Assembly (NCBI RefSeq): GCF_021044935.1
Contig: NZ_JAJNMP010000001.1
Span: 806,001 to 870,000 of the forward strand
Reading direction: 5' to 3'
Origin: Agromyces cavernae
GTDB taxonomy: Bacteria > Actinomycetota > Actinomycetes > Actinomycetales > Microbacteriaceae
Length of the DNA: 64,000 nt
Both the position numbers and the translations under genes were made by a program. Numbering within the stretch: the stretch's first letter is position 1; each line of letters begins with the position of its first letter. The notes beneath the pieces are model-generated. The model ran no database searches, was not told the origin of the DNA, and was given only the letters and a program-made list of their open reading frames with translations. This document shows positions 51,677 through 62,063 of the stretch, one piece after another.

Positions 51677-52843
51677 ATGGAGAAGCTCTCAGACCGGCTC
51701 GTCTCGTGGGCGAGCCTGATCGACGAGAAGACCGTCGAGCAGGCCCGCACGTCGTCGACGATGCCGTTCATCTACCCGCACCTCGCGCTCATGCCCGATG
51801 CGCACCTGGGGCTCGGCGCCACCGTGGGGTCGGTCATCCCGACCCTCGGGGCGATCATCCCCGCGGCGGTCGGCGTCGACATCGGGTGCGGCATGATCGC
51901 AGTGCAGACGCAGTTCGCGGCATCCGACCTGCCCGCCCACCGGCGGGAGGTGCGCGAGCAGATCGAGCGCGCCATCCCGCTCTCGGCGGGCCGGCACAAC
52001 CGCAAGGTCGTCGCCACCGCCGAGCCGCGCATCGCGGAGCTCGAGGCGCTCGCCGAGGCGAAGGGGTTCGACCCGGCGAGCTACGCCGGCAACTGGCGCG
52101 AGCAGCTCGGCTCGCTCGGCAGCGGCAACCACTTCATCGAGGTGTCGCTCGACGAGGACGACCGGGTGTGGCTGTTCCTGCACTCGGGAAGCCGGGGTGT
52201 GGGCAACAAGATCGCACAGCACCACATCGGGGTCGCGCGGCGGCTCGCGAAGCAGTGGTGGATCGACCTGCCCGACCCCGACCTCGCCTACCTCGTCGAG
52301 GGCACGCCCGAGTTCACGCGGTACATCGCCGAGCTCCGGTGGGCGCAGCACTTCGCGCTGCTCAACCGCGAGGAGATGATGGACCGCGTCATCCGGCAGG
52401 TGAGCGAGTGGGTCGGAACGCCGGTCGAGGAGCGGGAGCGCATCAACTGCCACCACAACTTCACCGAGAGCGAGGTGCACTTCGGCAAGCGGGTGTGGGT
52501 GTCGCGCAAGGGCGCCATCCAGGCCGACGTCAGCCGGCTCGGCCTCATCCCCGGGTCGATGGGCACGGCGTCGTACGTCGTCGAGGGGCTCGGCAACGCG
52601 ATGTCGCTGAACTCGTCGCCGCACGGAGCGGGGCGTTCGTTCTCACGGTCGGCGGCTCGGCGCACGTTCACGCACGAGCAGTTGCGCGAGGCGATGACGG
52701 GCATCGAGTTCCGTGACACCGACGCCTTCATCGACGAGATCCCGCAGGCCTACAAGCCGATCGACCAGGTGATGGAGGACGCCGCGTCGCTCGTGAAGGT
52801 GCGGCACACGCTGCGGCAGATCGTGAACGTGAAGGGGAACTGA
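51677..52843 (+). CDS. rtcB: RNA-splicing ligase RtcB (short form)
   Basis: 388 residues, the short actinobacterial form. Metal and GTP-binding blocks are intact: MPDAHLGLGATVGSVIPT, VGVDIGCGMIAVQTQ (Asp/Cys ligands), GSGNHFIEVSLDEDDRVW, LHSGSRGVGNKIAQHHI, RINCHHNFTESEVHFGK, and the guanylylated His in NSSPHGAGRSFSRS near residue 315. It joins 3'-phosphate and 5'-OH RNA ends using GTP and manganese. AGGAAAGGA precedes ATG 51677. Its neighbours are a 41-residue ORF and, divergently, a HEPN/MNT pair; RNA cleavage and RNA sealing thus sit together. A terminator hairpin follows. Confidence 0.95.
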   Translation: MEKLSDRLVSWASLIDEKTVEQARTSSTMPFIYPHLALMPDAHLGLGATVGSVIPTLGAIIPAAVGVDIGCGMIAVQTQFAASDLPAHRREVREQIERAIPLSAGRHNRKVVATAEPRIAELEALAEAKGFDPASYAGNWREQLGSLGSGNHFIEVSLDEDDRVWLFLHSGSRGVGNKIAQHHIGVARRLAKQWWIDLPDPDLAYLVEGTPEFTRYIAELRWAQHFALLNREEMMDRVIRQVSEWVGTPVEERERINCHHNFTESEVHFGKRVWVSRKGAIQADVSRLGLIPGSMGTASYVVEGLGNAMSLNSSPHGAGRSFSRSAARRTFTHEQLREAMTGIEFRDTDAFIDEIPQAYKPIDQVMEDAASLVKVRHTLRQIVNVKGN

Positions 52844-52877
52844 GGGCCGGGCTCGCGCCCGGATTCGAAACGAGTGA

Positions 52878-52928
52878 GCGGATGCCGCGGCTCGCGCGCT
52901 CGGGGAGTGCGCGGGCCGCGGCATCCGC
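52878..52928 (+). terminator. GCGGATGCCGCGGC hairpin after rtcB
   Basis: GCGGATGCCGCGGC (52878-52891) and GCCGCGGCATCCGC (52915-52928) pair over 14 bases. It shares its stem with 25841 and 31074. It begins 35 bases after the rtcB stop. Confidence 0.75.
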
Positions 52929-52986
52929 CGTTCAGGGTCGTCACGCCGCGGTCGGTCGGATCGGTCGGATACCCCGACAAGCCGGG

Positions 52987-53014
52987 TGCCGAAGTGCCGA
53001 AGTGCCGAAGTGCC
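52987..53014. repeat. Tandem TGCCGAAG octamers
   Basis: Three perfect copies plus a partial, identical to the array at 9191, beside the end of the gene at 53031. Confidence 0.85.
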
Positions 53015-53030
53015 GAGGCGCGTGTTGTGC

Positions 53031-55487
53031 TCAGAACTCCTCGATGACGAGTTCACCGTCTTCCAGCGTCGCTCGACCGATCTCCCATACGCTCGCAGTG
53101 CCGTCGAAGGTGTTCGTACCGAAGAACTCGCTTGTGTACGAGTAGGCGACCTCGCCAGTGATCTCGTACCCATTATCGGAGAGCTCGACGGTCGGATACT
53201 CATCGACCGACCAGGTGACGGGTGTGTCACTCGGCGCGTACGTGCCGAACGGGCAGCCTTCGGGGTCGGCGTCGGTACTCTTGACGCACTCGTCGATCAG
53301 TGCGTTCAGCCGCCTCTGCAGCTCGCCTGCGAGTTCGTCGGTCGGACTCGGAATGAGCTCGGGAGACTCGACGAGATCGCCCGCTGCGACCACCTTCACC
53401 GGATCCGCGCTGAAGTAGGTCGTATCGGGCAGGGCGAGTTCGTAGATGCCCGGGTAGAGCGCGAGCTCGGCGGCCGATTCCTCGACGCGAACGCCGACGC
53501 CGCCGATCATGACTTCGTCGACGAGCTCGGCATACGCCGGCACGGTGATGACGAGCGGGTCGATGACGCGCCAGTTCGCCAGCACACCGAAGTCGCTCGG
53601 GAGCTGCTCGGCGCGCAGGTGGGCGTTGTAGTCTGCGCCATCGAGGCGGTACTCGACATCGACGTACGCGACGCCGGCCTCTTCGCCCGACGTGACGACG
53701 CGCACGACCGTGATGCGGTCGGTCGCCGAGCCGAGCACCTCGTCGGTCAGCAGCACACGATCGCCATTGGAAATACCCGGGTCGACGAGCTCGCTCGCCT
53801 GCGCGGCCTCACCGGCGGCGATGAGCTCGACGTAGCGGGCGACTGCGGCCTCGGCCGTGCGTCCTGAGTTCATGACGTTCAGGGCGATGGCGGCGCCCCC
53901 GCCGAGCACGGCGATGCCGCCGACGATGGCGAGGCCGATGAGCACGCGCTTGCGCACCTTGGGGTCGGGCGTGAGCCCGGAGCCGGCCGACGCGCCTGAC
54001 AGCGTGGCTGCCGTAGTAGGGGACTCGGTGGGCACGAGTTCCGGTGCGATCGTATCCGCGGAAGACCCATCGCTCGCGACATCCGTCGTCGCGGACGCCC
54101 AGGCGCGGGTCACTCGCTTCCCTGCGATGAGCGACAAGAATTCGGGAGAGACGGCCGCAGCCCATCTGGGCAGTACGTCGGCACCGACGCCGATGAGGCC
54201 GACGACGACGGCGATCACGACCGGCGTCCACCAGGCCAGCTGCAATGACATCTGCACGGCGCCCGAGAAGAACAGCACTGACCCCGAAGCCGATACCGAC
54301 ATGGCGAGGAACACGAGCGCCGAGACGATCCACGCACCGAGTGCGATCGTGGGCAGGTGCCACGCCCGGCGCCAGTCGATACGCGAGGCTCGCCCTCGGC
54401 GCACGCCGATCCAAAGTGCGGCCGCCAGCGCCACAAGAAGGGCGAGCGGGTACAGCAGCGCACCCCAACCGTCACCCAGCGACGGGGCGAACAGAGTGGC
54501 GGCCTGCGAAGCGTCGCCGCCGAACGCCCCGGCGGCGACGCTCGTGGTGAGCGCACCCCCCGTGCCGAGCGCGAACAGGAACAGCGCCCCGTTGCCGATG
54601 AGCAGCACACTGAGCGGAATCAGGGCGGCGCCGTCGTTCGCGATCGCGACAATCACCGATGTCACGAACGCGGCCGGAACGAATGCCGCAGCCGCCCACA
54701 TGAATACCGCGAGCGACTCTCGCAGTACGCGCGGCGCACCCGCGAGAATTCCGCTCACCGCGCGAGAGATACCGGCGCCAGATGGCGTTCGCGAGGCGAC
54801 GACCCGGCCGAGAAGGATTGCCGCAGTCAGCACGATCAGGGCGATGACCACGTTGCGCGGCGTCGCCGCGGTGACCGACACCGTCGCCCCGGACGCCGAC
54901 GAGCGCAGCGTGCCGAGGGCGGCAAGGGCGAGCAGCACGAGTGAGACGGCGAGCGCGGTCGCGGCCGAGGCGACGATCCGGGTCCAGGCGCTTGTGAGCG
55001 GGGCACGCCGCTCGGCGCGGAACGCCGACCAGGCCGCGACGACGGCGATGCCCCCGACGAGCAGCAACGGCATTGCCGCTGCCGATGCAGTGCCCGCCAT
55101 CGCTGGGCCGCCCGAGACGGTCGCCCCGAACTCACCGCCGAGTGAGAAGAGCGCGAGCGTCAGCAGCGCGCCGAGGATCGAACCGAGGTCGGTCGGAACC
55201 GAAACGGTCGGAGCCGAGCCGAGCGGCAGGGCTGCGTTCGATGCCGCAGCGGTGAACGCCACGGCGATAGCGATGAGCATCAGCACGCCGGCGGCCACCG
55301 CGGCGGCAAGAGTCAGCCCGGCGTTCAGCGCGGCTCCGCGCAGTACTCCCGCCGTGCCGAGGGCGGTCCACGGGGAGAGCGACGCGGGCCTCGCCTGCGC
55401 CTCGCCCACGTTCGGCTGGTGTTCGTCCAGCCGCGAGTCCTTCACCGTGGGTTCATCCGTCGCATCCTGCGCAGGGACATCCGTCAT
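53031..55487 (-). CDS. Large multi-pass membrane protein with a TcaA/YvbJ-like extracellular tail
   Basis: 818 residues. The cytoplasmic N-terminus is followed by about ten to eleven membrane segments (residues 45-500), a Ser/Thr-rich loop, another helix (IGLAIVGGIAVLGGGAAIAL near 548) and a C-terminal extracytoplasmic domain of about 250 residues (AVARYVELIAAGEAAQASEL, LGSATDRITVVRVVTSGEEA, then PVTWSVDEYPTVELSDNGYE). The tail resembles the TcaA-type domains of envelope proteins, by eye only. AGGAAAGGG lies before ATG 55487. Function unknown; a surface role is likely. Confidence 0.72.
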   Translation of the reverse strand: MTDVPAQDATDEPTVKDSRLDEHQPNVGEAQARPASLSPWTALGTAGVLRGAALNAGLTLAAAVAAGVLMLIAIAVAFTAAASNAALPLGSAPTVSVPTDLGSILGALLTLALFSLGGEFGATVSGGPAMAGTASAAAMPLLLVGGIAVVAAWSAFRAERRAPLTSAWTRIVASAATALAVSLVLLALAALGTLRSSASGATVSVTAATPRNVVIALIVLTAAILLGRVVASRTPSGAGISRAVSGILAGAPRVLRESLAVFMWAAAAFVPAAFVTSVIVAIANDGAALIPLSVLLIGNGALFLFALGTGGALTTSVAAGAFGGDASQAATLFAPSLGDGWGALLYPLALLVALAAALWIGVRRGRASRIDWRRAWHLPTIALGAWIVSALVFLAMSVSASGSVLFFSGAVQMSLQLAWWTPVVIAVVVGLIGVGADVLPRWAAAVSPEFLSLIAGKRVTRAWASATTDVASDGSSADTIAPELVPTESPTTAATLSGASAGSGLTPDPKVRKRVLIGLAIVGGIAVLGGGAAIALNVMNSGRTAEAAVARYVELIAAGEAAQASELVDPGISNGDRVLLTDEVLGSATDRITVVRVVTSGEEAGVAYVDVEYRLDGADYNAHLRAEQLPSDFGVLANWRVIDPLVITVPAYAELVDEVMIGGVGVRVEESAAELALYPGIYELALPDTTYFSADPVKVVAAGDLVESPELIPSPTDELAGELQRRLNALIDECVKSTDADPEGCPFGTYAPSDTPVTWSVDEYPTVELSDNGYEITGEVAYSYTSEFFGTNTFDGTASVWEIGRATLEDGELVIEEF

Positions 55488-55615
55488 TCGTTGTGCCCTT
55501 TCCTCATCGCCACATGGAAGGCGGCTGACGGTGACGACTCTAGTGACGCCCTCCAACACCGGCGGCGCGACGCTCCACAACGATGCAGCCCGCCTCGAGG
55601 CGGTGAGGCATGGGC

Positions 55616-56644
55616 TCACGCCGCGACGAGGCCGAGCTCGATGAGGCTCCGGGCTGACGCGAGCACGGCCTCGTCGCGCGGGCGCGGGTTCCAGCCGAGC
55701 ACGCGGGTCGCCTTCTCGTGCGACGCGTCGAGGCGGTGGCCGAGCTCTGCGACCATCCCGCGCAGGTCTGCGTTGAACGGCGCACCGGCACGGACGATCC
55801 AGTCGGGCACGACACGGGTCGTCACACGTCGCGCACGGTCGCCGAGGCCGTCGCGCAGCAGTTGCGCGAACTCGGGGTAGGTGAATGCATCGCCCGAGAC
55901 GGCGAGGAACCGTTCGCCGGCGGCATCCGGATGTCGCATCGCGAGCACGTGCAGGTCGGCGACGTCGCGCACGTCGACGGCGTTGAGGGACCCGCGCGGC
56001 ACGGCGGGGTACGTGCCGTTCAGCAGGCCGAGCATCAGCGCGAGCGAGCTCGACAGGTCGGTGCCGATCGCCGGTCCGAACACGCCGACGGGGTTGACGA
56101 CCGAGAGTTCGAGGTCGCCGCCCTCCCGCTCGACGAACTCCCACGCGGCGCGCTCGGCGAGGGTTTTCGACCGAACGTAGGCGGTGACGCCCGTTGCGTC
56201 GGGATCGGTCCAGTCGTCCTCGGTGAACCGCCGGCCCGGATGCGGGCCGTACCCGATCGCTGCGAACGACGACGTCTGCACCACACGCCGCACACCCGCG
56301 TCGCGCGCAGCCCGCAGCACCCGGAGCGTTCCGTCTCGAGCGGGTGAGATCAGGTCGTCCGCGCGCCGCGGCTGACGAGTCGGGAAGGGCGACGCCACGT
56401 GCAGCACCTGCGTGACGTCGCGCACGGCCTCGGGCCATCCGTCGTCGGCGAGCAGGTCGGATGCCGCGATTTCGAGCCGGGCCGGATCGCCGCCGCCCAG
56501 GCGCACGAGGTTGCGCAGGTCATCGGCGCGGTTCAGGTCGCGCACGGTCGCGCGCACCCGCGTGCCGTCGGCGAGCAGCCGGATGACGCAGTTCACGCCG
56601 ACGAATCCCGTTCCCCCGGTGACCAGGACCAGCTCGTCGCCCAT
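55616..56644 (-). CDS. Extended SDR, NAD-dependent epimerase/aldehyde-reductase type (copy 2)
   Basis: 342 residues, exactly as long as the protein at 27846 and closely similar: VTGGTGFVGVNCVIRLLADG, VVQTSSFAAIGYGPHPGRR, TAYVRSKTLAERAAWEFVER (Tyr and Lys of the active site), NPVGVFGPAIGTDLSSSLAL. Likely an NAD(P)H-dependent carbonyl reductase. It lies between the large membrane protein and a YCII protein, all in the same direction. Confidence 0.88.
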   Translation of the reverse strand: MGDELVLVTGGTGFVGVNCVIRLLADGTRVRATVRDLNRADDLRNLVRLGGGDPARLEIAASDLLADDGWPEAVRDVTQVLHVASPFPTRQPRRADDLISPARDGTLRVLRAARDAGVRRVVQTSSFAAIGYGPHPGRRFTEDDWTDPDATGVTAYVRSKTLAERAAWEFVEREGGDLELSVVNPVGVFGPAIGTDLSSSLALMLGLLNGTYPAVPRGSLNAVDVRDVADLHVLAMRHPDAAGERFLAVSGDAFTYPEFAQLLRDGLGDRARRVTTRVVPDWIVRAGAPFNADLRGMVAELGHRLDASHEKATRVLGWNPRPRDEAVLASARSLIELGLVAA

Positions 56645-56695
56645 GTGCGCCTCCCGACCGGACTCTACTCCGGCGGGCGCTCGGGCCTCGCGAAG

Positions 56696-57073
56696 CTACT
56701 CGGTCGGCGGCTCCTGCAGCGCGCGCACCTCGATGCGGCTCTGCAGGGCGCGCGACGCCCACGTCGCCCATTCGATGGCGGCGGCCTCGTCGGTCGCTTC
56801 GATCACCCAGAAGCCGCCGACGTACGACGGCGCTTCGGTGAACGGCTCGTCGAGCACCCGGGTCTCGCCCGTCGAGACGTCGACGGTCTTCGCGGTCGAC
56901 GGCGGGTTGAGGCCGCCCGCGAAGAGGAACGATCCCGATTCCTTCAACGCGGTGTTGAACTCGTCGACCGCGGCCATCACGGCCGCGAGTTCGGCGGGGT
57001 CGAACTCCTGCATCGACGCCATCGTCGGCTCGGTCTCGGAGTCGTGGGGCATGGTCAGGAAGTACTGGGTCAT
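56696..57073 (-). CDS. YCII-related (DGPF-type) protein
   Basis: 125 residues. YCII-fold features: MTQYFLTMPHDSETEP at the start, SGSFLFAGGLNPPSTAKTVD, LDEPFTEAPSYVGGFWVIEA and a final AIEWATWASRALQSRIEVRAL helix and strand. Many such proteins accompany sigma factors (the PhyR/'DGPF' group), though the sigma gene here is 3 kb away. Reaction unknown. It is upstream of and co-directional with the SDR gene. Confidence 0.85.
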   Translation of the reverse strand: MTQYFLTMPHDSETEPTMASMQEFDPAELAAVMAAVDEFNTALKESGSFLFAGGLNPPSTAKTVDVSTGETRVLDEPFTEAPSYVGGFWVIEATDEAAAIEWATWASRALQSRIEVRALQEPPTE

Positions 57074-57495
57074 GGGTCGATCCTCTCGCGTCTGGGGCGC
57101 CGTTGGGGCGCCCTCACTCATGCGTCGATCGGGAATCACGGGGATCGACATCCGATCGAATGAATTCGGTCCATATGCTGACGTCTCTCGGCTGACGTTC
57201 AGCGGACGTCGTGCTCGCTCCCAGCGACGGCGACTAGCTTCAAAAGTGGGACGCTTGACCCACTTTCCCCCGGGTGGGATGTCCCCAGGCCGGCGCCCCG
57301 GGCTGCGGCAGGCTCAATCCCCCTTCGAGCCGCTTACGCGCCCGGCGCCGGCCCCCGTGCCGGATCCAGCACCCTACCCGGATCCGGCACGCCCGCGCAG
57401 GGATCGCGCGCGAAGCGCCTACCATCGATAGGGCGTGCCGAACCCGAATCGGCCGCCGTCGAAACGCCCGCCATGCGCCCACCCCCAGGAGCCCG
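57074..57495. other. Intergenic stretch with two inverted repeats
   Basis: No gene is seen in 422 bases between divergent genes. AAAGTGGG and CCCACTTT form an inverted repeat at 57243-57266, next to a possible promoter patch. GTGCCGGATCC and GGATCCGGCAC (57357-57390) form a perfect 11-base-arm repeat with a 12-base loop. Confidence 0.5.
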
Positions 57496-58884
<1,389 letters not shown>

Positions 58885-58913
58885 TCCGGTCGCGGCACTG
58901 CACACATGTCGAA

Positions 58914-58949
58914 ATGCCGGTTCCCCTCCTCGAAGAGGGGAACCGGCAT
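58914..58949. terminator. Bidirectional hairpin between converging genes
   Basis: ATGCCGGTTCCCCTC and GAGGGGAACCGGCAT pair perfectly over 15 bases with loop CTCGAA, 30 bases past the HD-domain gene and 24 bases past the end of the anti-sigma gene. No T-run. Confidence 0.8.
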
Positions 58950-58972
58950 CTCGCGTCGGTGCCGACCCTGCA

Positions 58973-60199
58973 TCACCCCCCGAGCCGGGCGAGCACCGCC
59001 TCGGCGAGCGCGATCGCCGTGGCCTCGTCGTTCGCGGTCACGTTGTACCAGTCACGCCCGACCGCGAGGTCGACGGCGCACGTCGTGCCGAACCGCTCGT
59101 CGCAGCGAACGGATGCCACGTCGCCCGAGGCGAGCCCGGCGAGCTCGATCGGCGTCGACGCTTCGGCGTGGAGCATCCGCAGGTACGCCCAGCGCCCCTC
59201 GTGCAGCCAGTCGACCCGCGCCGCCCGGCTGAGGTCGTCGACGCCCCAGCCGCAGCCCACGGCATCCGCGTGGAGCCTGGCCTCGGCCCATTCGCTCCAG
59301 CCTCCGGAGCCGATCATCACCTGTGCGCCGGGGGTCGACGTGATCGATGCCACCTGGTCGACGGGGATGATCGCGTCGCAGTCCTCGGGCCCCGGCAGGG
59401 TCATCCGTTCTGTGACGGTCGGCGCGGCAGCCGGCCCGGCCGAGCCCACCGCGCCGATGACCGCGTCGACGAGCGACTGCCAGCCCGACGCGTCGGTCGC
59501 GAGCTCTGCTCCGCCGTACGCCGAGACCGTGACCCAGGCGTCGCCGACCGCTGCGCTCGCCCAGCACCACGTGTCGGCGCACTGGTTCTCGTCGGCGGGC
59601 ATCCCGTGCTGGGTTGCGTACTCGCTCCAGCCGGCGGCGGCTCGGGGGACGACCGAGATCGTGACCCCCACGTAGTCGGGCTCGACGCCGTACTGCTCGT
59701 TCATCGGCACGCCGTTCGACCATTCGCAGACCAAGCCGCCGACGGCGAGGATCGCCGCGCGCCTCGGGATGGCGATGCCGACGCCCGACTCGGACACGAT
59801 CGGGTCGATCGCAGCGACCTCGGTGGCGAACAGGCCCGACACCAGCGCGGGATCCACCACGGTGCCGCAGTCGAGGCCGTAGCGTGAGGCGGGCTGGCCC
59901 GGCGTGACCGCGTACTCGCTCGGCGCCGGCGTGGTCGCAGGCTCCGTCGACGCGGTGGTCGGGGCATCCGTCGCCACGGTCGCCGCATCCTCCTCGGGTG
60001 CGGTGATCACGCCGAGCGCGAATGCGGCTCCGGCCCCGACGCCGAGCAGCGCAGCCACGCCGAACCCGAGCCCGAAGATGTGGCGCACGGACTTCCGCTT
60101 CGCGGGCGCCGGTTCCTGTGCGACCCGTTCGAGCACGTTGCGCTTCATCGAGCCGAGGAGGCGCGTCAGTTCGTCTCCAGTGGGAGGTTCAGACTTCAT
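58973..60199 (-). CDS. Probable anti-sigma/regulatory membrane protein with duplicated Cys-containing lobes
   Basis: 408 residues with one membrane helix near 42-64 (IFGLGFGVAALLGVGAGAAF). The short N-terminal cytoplasmic part (TGDELTRLLGSMKRNVLERV) is where an anti-sigma domain would sit, but no zinc-finger motif (HxxxCxxC) is present. The outside part is two similar lobes, each with DC...; compare LDCGTVVDPALVSGLF with EDCDAIIPVDQVASIT, and GLVCEWSNG with VGCGWGVDDL. The gene overlaps the ECF sigma gene (start 60199, sigma stop 60189), so it is translated with it and probably controls it. The outer lobes may sense an envelope signal. Confidence 0.75.
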   Translation of the reverse strand: MKSEPPTGDELTRLLGSMKRNVLERVAQEPAPAKRKSVRHIFGLGFGVAALLGVGAGAAFALGVITAPEEDAATVATDAPTTASTEPATTPAPSEYAVTPGQPASRYGLDCGTVVDPALVSGLFATEVAAIDPIVSESGVGIAIPRRAAILAVGGLVCEWSNGVPMNEQYGVEPDYVGVTISVVPRAAAGWSEYATQHGMPADENQCADTWCWASAAVGDAWVTVSAYGGAELATDASGWQSLVDAVIGAVGSAGPAAAPTVTERMTLPGPEDCDAIIPVDQVASITSTPGAQVMIGSGGWSEWAEARLHADAVGCGWGVDDLSRAARVDWLHEGRWAYLRMLHAEASTPIELAGLASGDVASVRCDERFGTTCAVDLAVGRDWYNVTANDEATAIALAEAVLARLGG

Positions 60200-60752
60200 C
60201 GAGGGTCACCGCCTTCTTCAATCGGGCCCGGCTTCGGGACACGCGTTGCTTGACTGCGCCGACGCTGAGGTCGAGCCGCTCGGCCGCCTCGGCGTAGGGC
60301 AGGCCTTCGATCAGGCAGAGCTCGCACACCTGCCGGTCGATCGGTTCGAGTCGTTCGATCTCGTCGAGGACCCAGCGCAGGTCGTCCCGCGCCGCCTCGG
60401 CATCATGATGTTCGCGGACGACGTCGGCCCCGCCCTGCGGGGCGGCGTCGTCGAACTGCTCGGCCCGAGTGCGGGCCGTCTTCCTCACGGCGTTCATTCC
60501 GAAGTTGCGGCACGTGACGAGGAGCCACGGAAGCAGCGATGCCTCCGCGATCATGATCTCCGCCGCCTTGCGCCAGACCGTGAGGAACGTGTCCTGCACG
60601 ATCTCTTCGACATCCATCCGGCTCGGCGCGATCGCCCACGCGTACCGCGTCACCGCCGGGGCATGCCGATCGAACACGACCGCCATCGCCCGTTGGTCGC
60701 CACCCGCCAAGCGCTCAAGGAGCTCGGCGTCGGTGCCATCGCTCTCGTCCAC
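60189..60752 (-). CDS. ECF-type RNA polymerase sigma factor
   Basis: 187 residues from GTG 60752, which has AAGGGGGG seven bases upstream; a GTG at 60758 is too close to that site. Region 2 reads VTRYAWAIAPSRMDVEEIVQ then DTFLTVWRKA, and region 4 is LIEGLPYAEAAERLDLSVGA then VKQRVSRSRARLKK. It directs RNA polymerase to a stress regulon. The overlapping downstream gene is its likely membrane regulator. Confidence 0.92.
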   Translation of the reverse strand: MDESDGTDAELLERLAGGDQRAMAVVFDRHAPAVTRYAWAIAPSRMDVEEIVQDTFLTVWRKAAEIMIAEASLLPWLLVTCRNFGMNAVRKTARTRAEQFDDAAPQGGADVVREHHDAEAARDDLRWVLDEIERLEPIDRQVCELCLIEGLPYAEAAERLDLSVGAVKQRVSRSRARLKKAVTLDEV

Positions 60753-60828
60753 GTGCACACCCCCCTTCACTCTAGGAATGTCTCGGTGTGAGGAAAGGTC
60801 ACAAGTCGGCCCCGATTTCTTCGCCCGC

Positions 60829-61947
60829 CTACGGCAGATTCGTGAAGGTCGCATTCGGGTATCGGAAGCTCGGCGCCGCCTGCAGCGTGAGCGAGCTCGG
60901 ATCGTCGACCGACCAGGCTGCTCGCCAGCTGATGGATGCGCCCGGTGCGACCGGCGCGGTCGGCGGGATGCCGACATCGTCACCGGGATCGAAGACGTCG
61001 CTGCCGATGTCGAAGATCTGGCTCACCTCCTGATCGCCCGACGAGAGGGTCGGAAGCGGCAGGGGTTGCAGCTCCTCAGGAGAGTTGTTGGTGAGCGTGA
61101 GCGTGAAGACGACGTTCTCGGCCTGCGTCGCGCCGACCGCGAACTCGCTCGGGGTGTACGGCTCGGGCACCGACACCGTGAGCGAGACGCCGTCGTCCCA
61201 CGTCATCGTGTCGCCGAACCTGAGGTCGCCCGCGACGGGCGCCTCGGGCTGGGGCGCGGGGTCGGTGCCGGGATCGCCCTCGCCCGGGAACGGGAACACC
61301 GGCACGTCGGGAAGCGGACCGACGATCTCATCGAATGCACCGCCGATCGACCCGATCACGAAGGAGACGAACATGACGATGCCGACGATCCCGGCGACGA
61401 TCGACACGATGAGTCCCGTGACCGCCGCCCACTTCGCACCGCGCAGGAACAGGCCGATGAGCGAGAGCACGAACGCGACGGCCACCACGATCCATGCTGA
61501 CCCCGCCAGGGCGGGGATGAACGCGAACCCGAGCCCCACGACCGCGGCCACGAGCGCGATGATGCTCACGACGCTCGGGCCGGGGTTCGACGGTTCGGTG
61601 AACGGATGTCCCGGCAGCGCCATCGCGACGGGTGCGGCGTAGCTCTCGGTGGGCGCCTCGCGGTACGCACCGACGGCCGCGTACGGCACGGTCGGTGAAG
61701 TCGCGGCGTCGCCGTAGCCGTACCCCGGGGCATCCGACGCTTGCGACCCCCAGACGAAGGGGATCGTCGGACTGTCATCGCCGGACGGCAGGACCTCGGT
61801 GATCGCCGACTCGGGCCCGACCTGCGCTGACGGCACGGTCTCGGCGCCGGGCGCCAGGTATTGCGTCCAGGCGTCGCCGTCCCAGTAGCGCCGTCCGCCG
61901 GACTCGTCGACGTACCATCCGGCGGGCGCCCTCTGCGGGTCGCTCAT
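60829..61947 (-). CDS. DUF2510 membrane protein with DUF4352-like C-terminus
   Basis: 372 residues. DUF2510 at the start (PAGWYVDESGGRRYWDGDAW); a Pro/Ser/Tyr-rich region; about three helices (residues 135-215: IIALVAAVVGLGFAFIPALA, IVVAVAFVLSLIGLF, GLIVSIVAGIVGIVMFVSF); then an extracytoplasmic immunoglobulin-like domain (GDTMTWDDGVSLTVSVPEPY, NVVFTLTLTNNSPEELQ), as in DUF4352/Telomeric-type lipoproteins. Function unknown. It lies just upstream of the sigma gene in the same direction, 77 bases away. Confidence 0.8.
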   Translation of the reverse strand: MSDPQRAPAGWYVDESGGRRYWDGDAWTQYLAPGAETVPSAQVGPESAITEVLPSGDDSPTIPFVWGSQASDAPGYGYGDAATSPTVPYAAVGAYREAPTESYAAPVAMALPGHPFTEPSNPGPSVVSIIALVAAVVGLGFAFIPALAGSAWIVVAVAFVLSLIGLFLRGAKWAAVTGLIVSIVAGIVGIVMFVSFVIGSIGGAFDEIVGPLPDVPVFPFPGEGDPGTDPAPQPEAPVAGDLRFGDTMTWDDGVSLTVSVPEPYTPSEFAVGATQAENVVFTLTLTNNSPEELQPLPLPTLSSGDQEVSQIFDIGSDVFDPGDDVGIPPTAPVAPGASISWRAAWSVDDPSSLTLQAAPSFRYPNATFTNLP

Positions 61948-62063
61948 ATCTCGATGGTGACAGAGCCGGCGTGCCGTCGCACCGGTTGATCGCATCGCCG
62001 GTCGCGATTCGGCTGGCGCTCCCTCCACAGCAGGCTCACATCGCCGCCCCTAGGATCGAAGGC

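Noticed and set aside
53031-56438. Reading the large membrane-protein gene as starting near 56438
   Set aside because: The upstream part overlaps the SDR gene in another frame and is Arg-rich nonsense; ATG 55487 has a good ribosome site.
57243-57266. AAAGTGGG/CCCACTTT inverted repeat as an operator
   Set aside because: Short, no adjacent regulator gene; listed only as part of the intergenic note.
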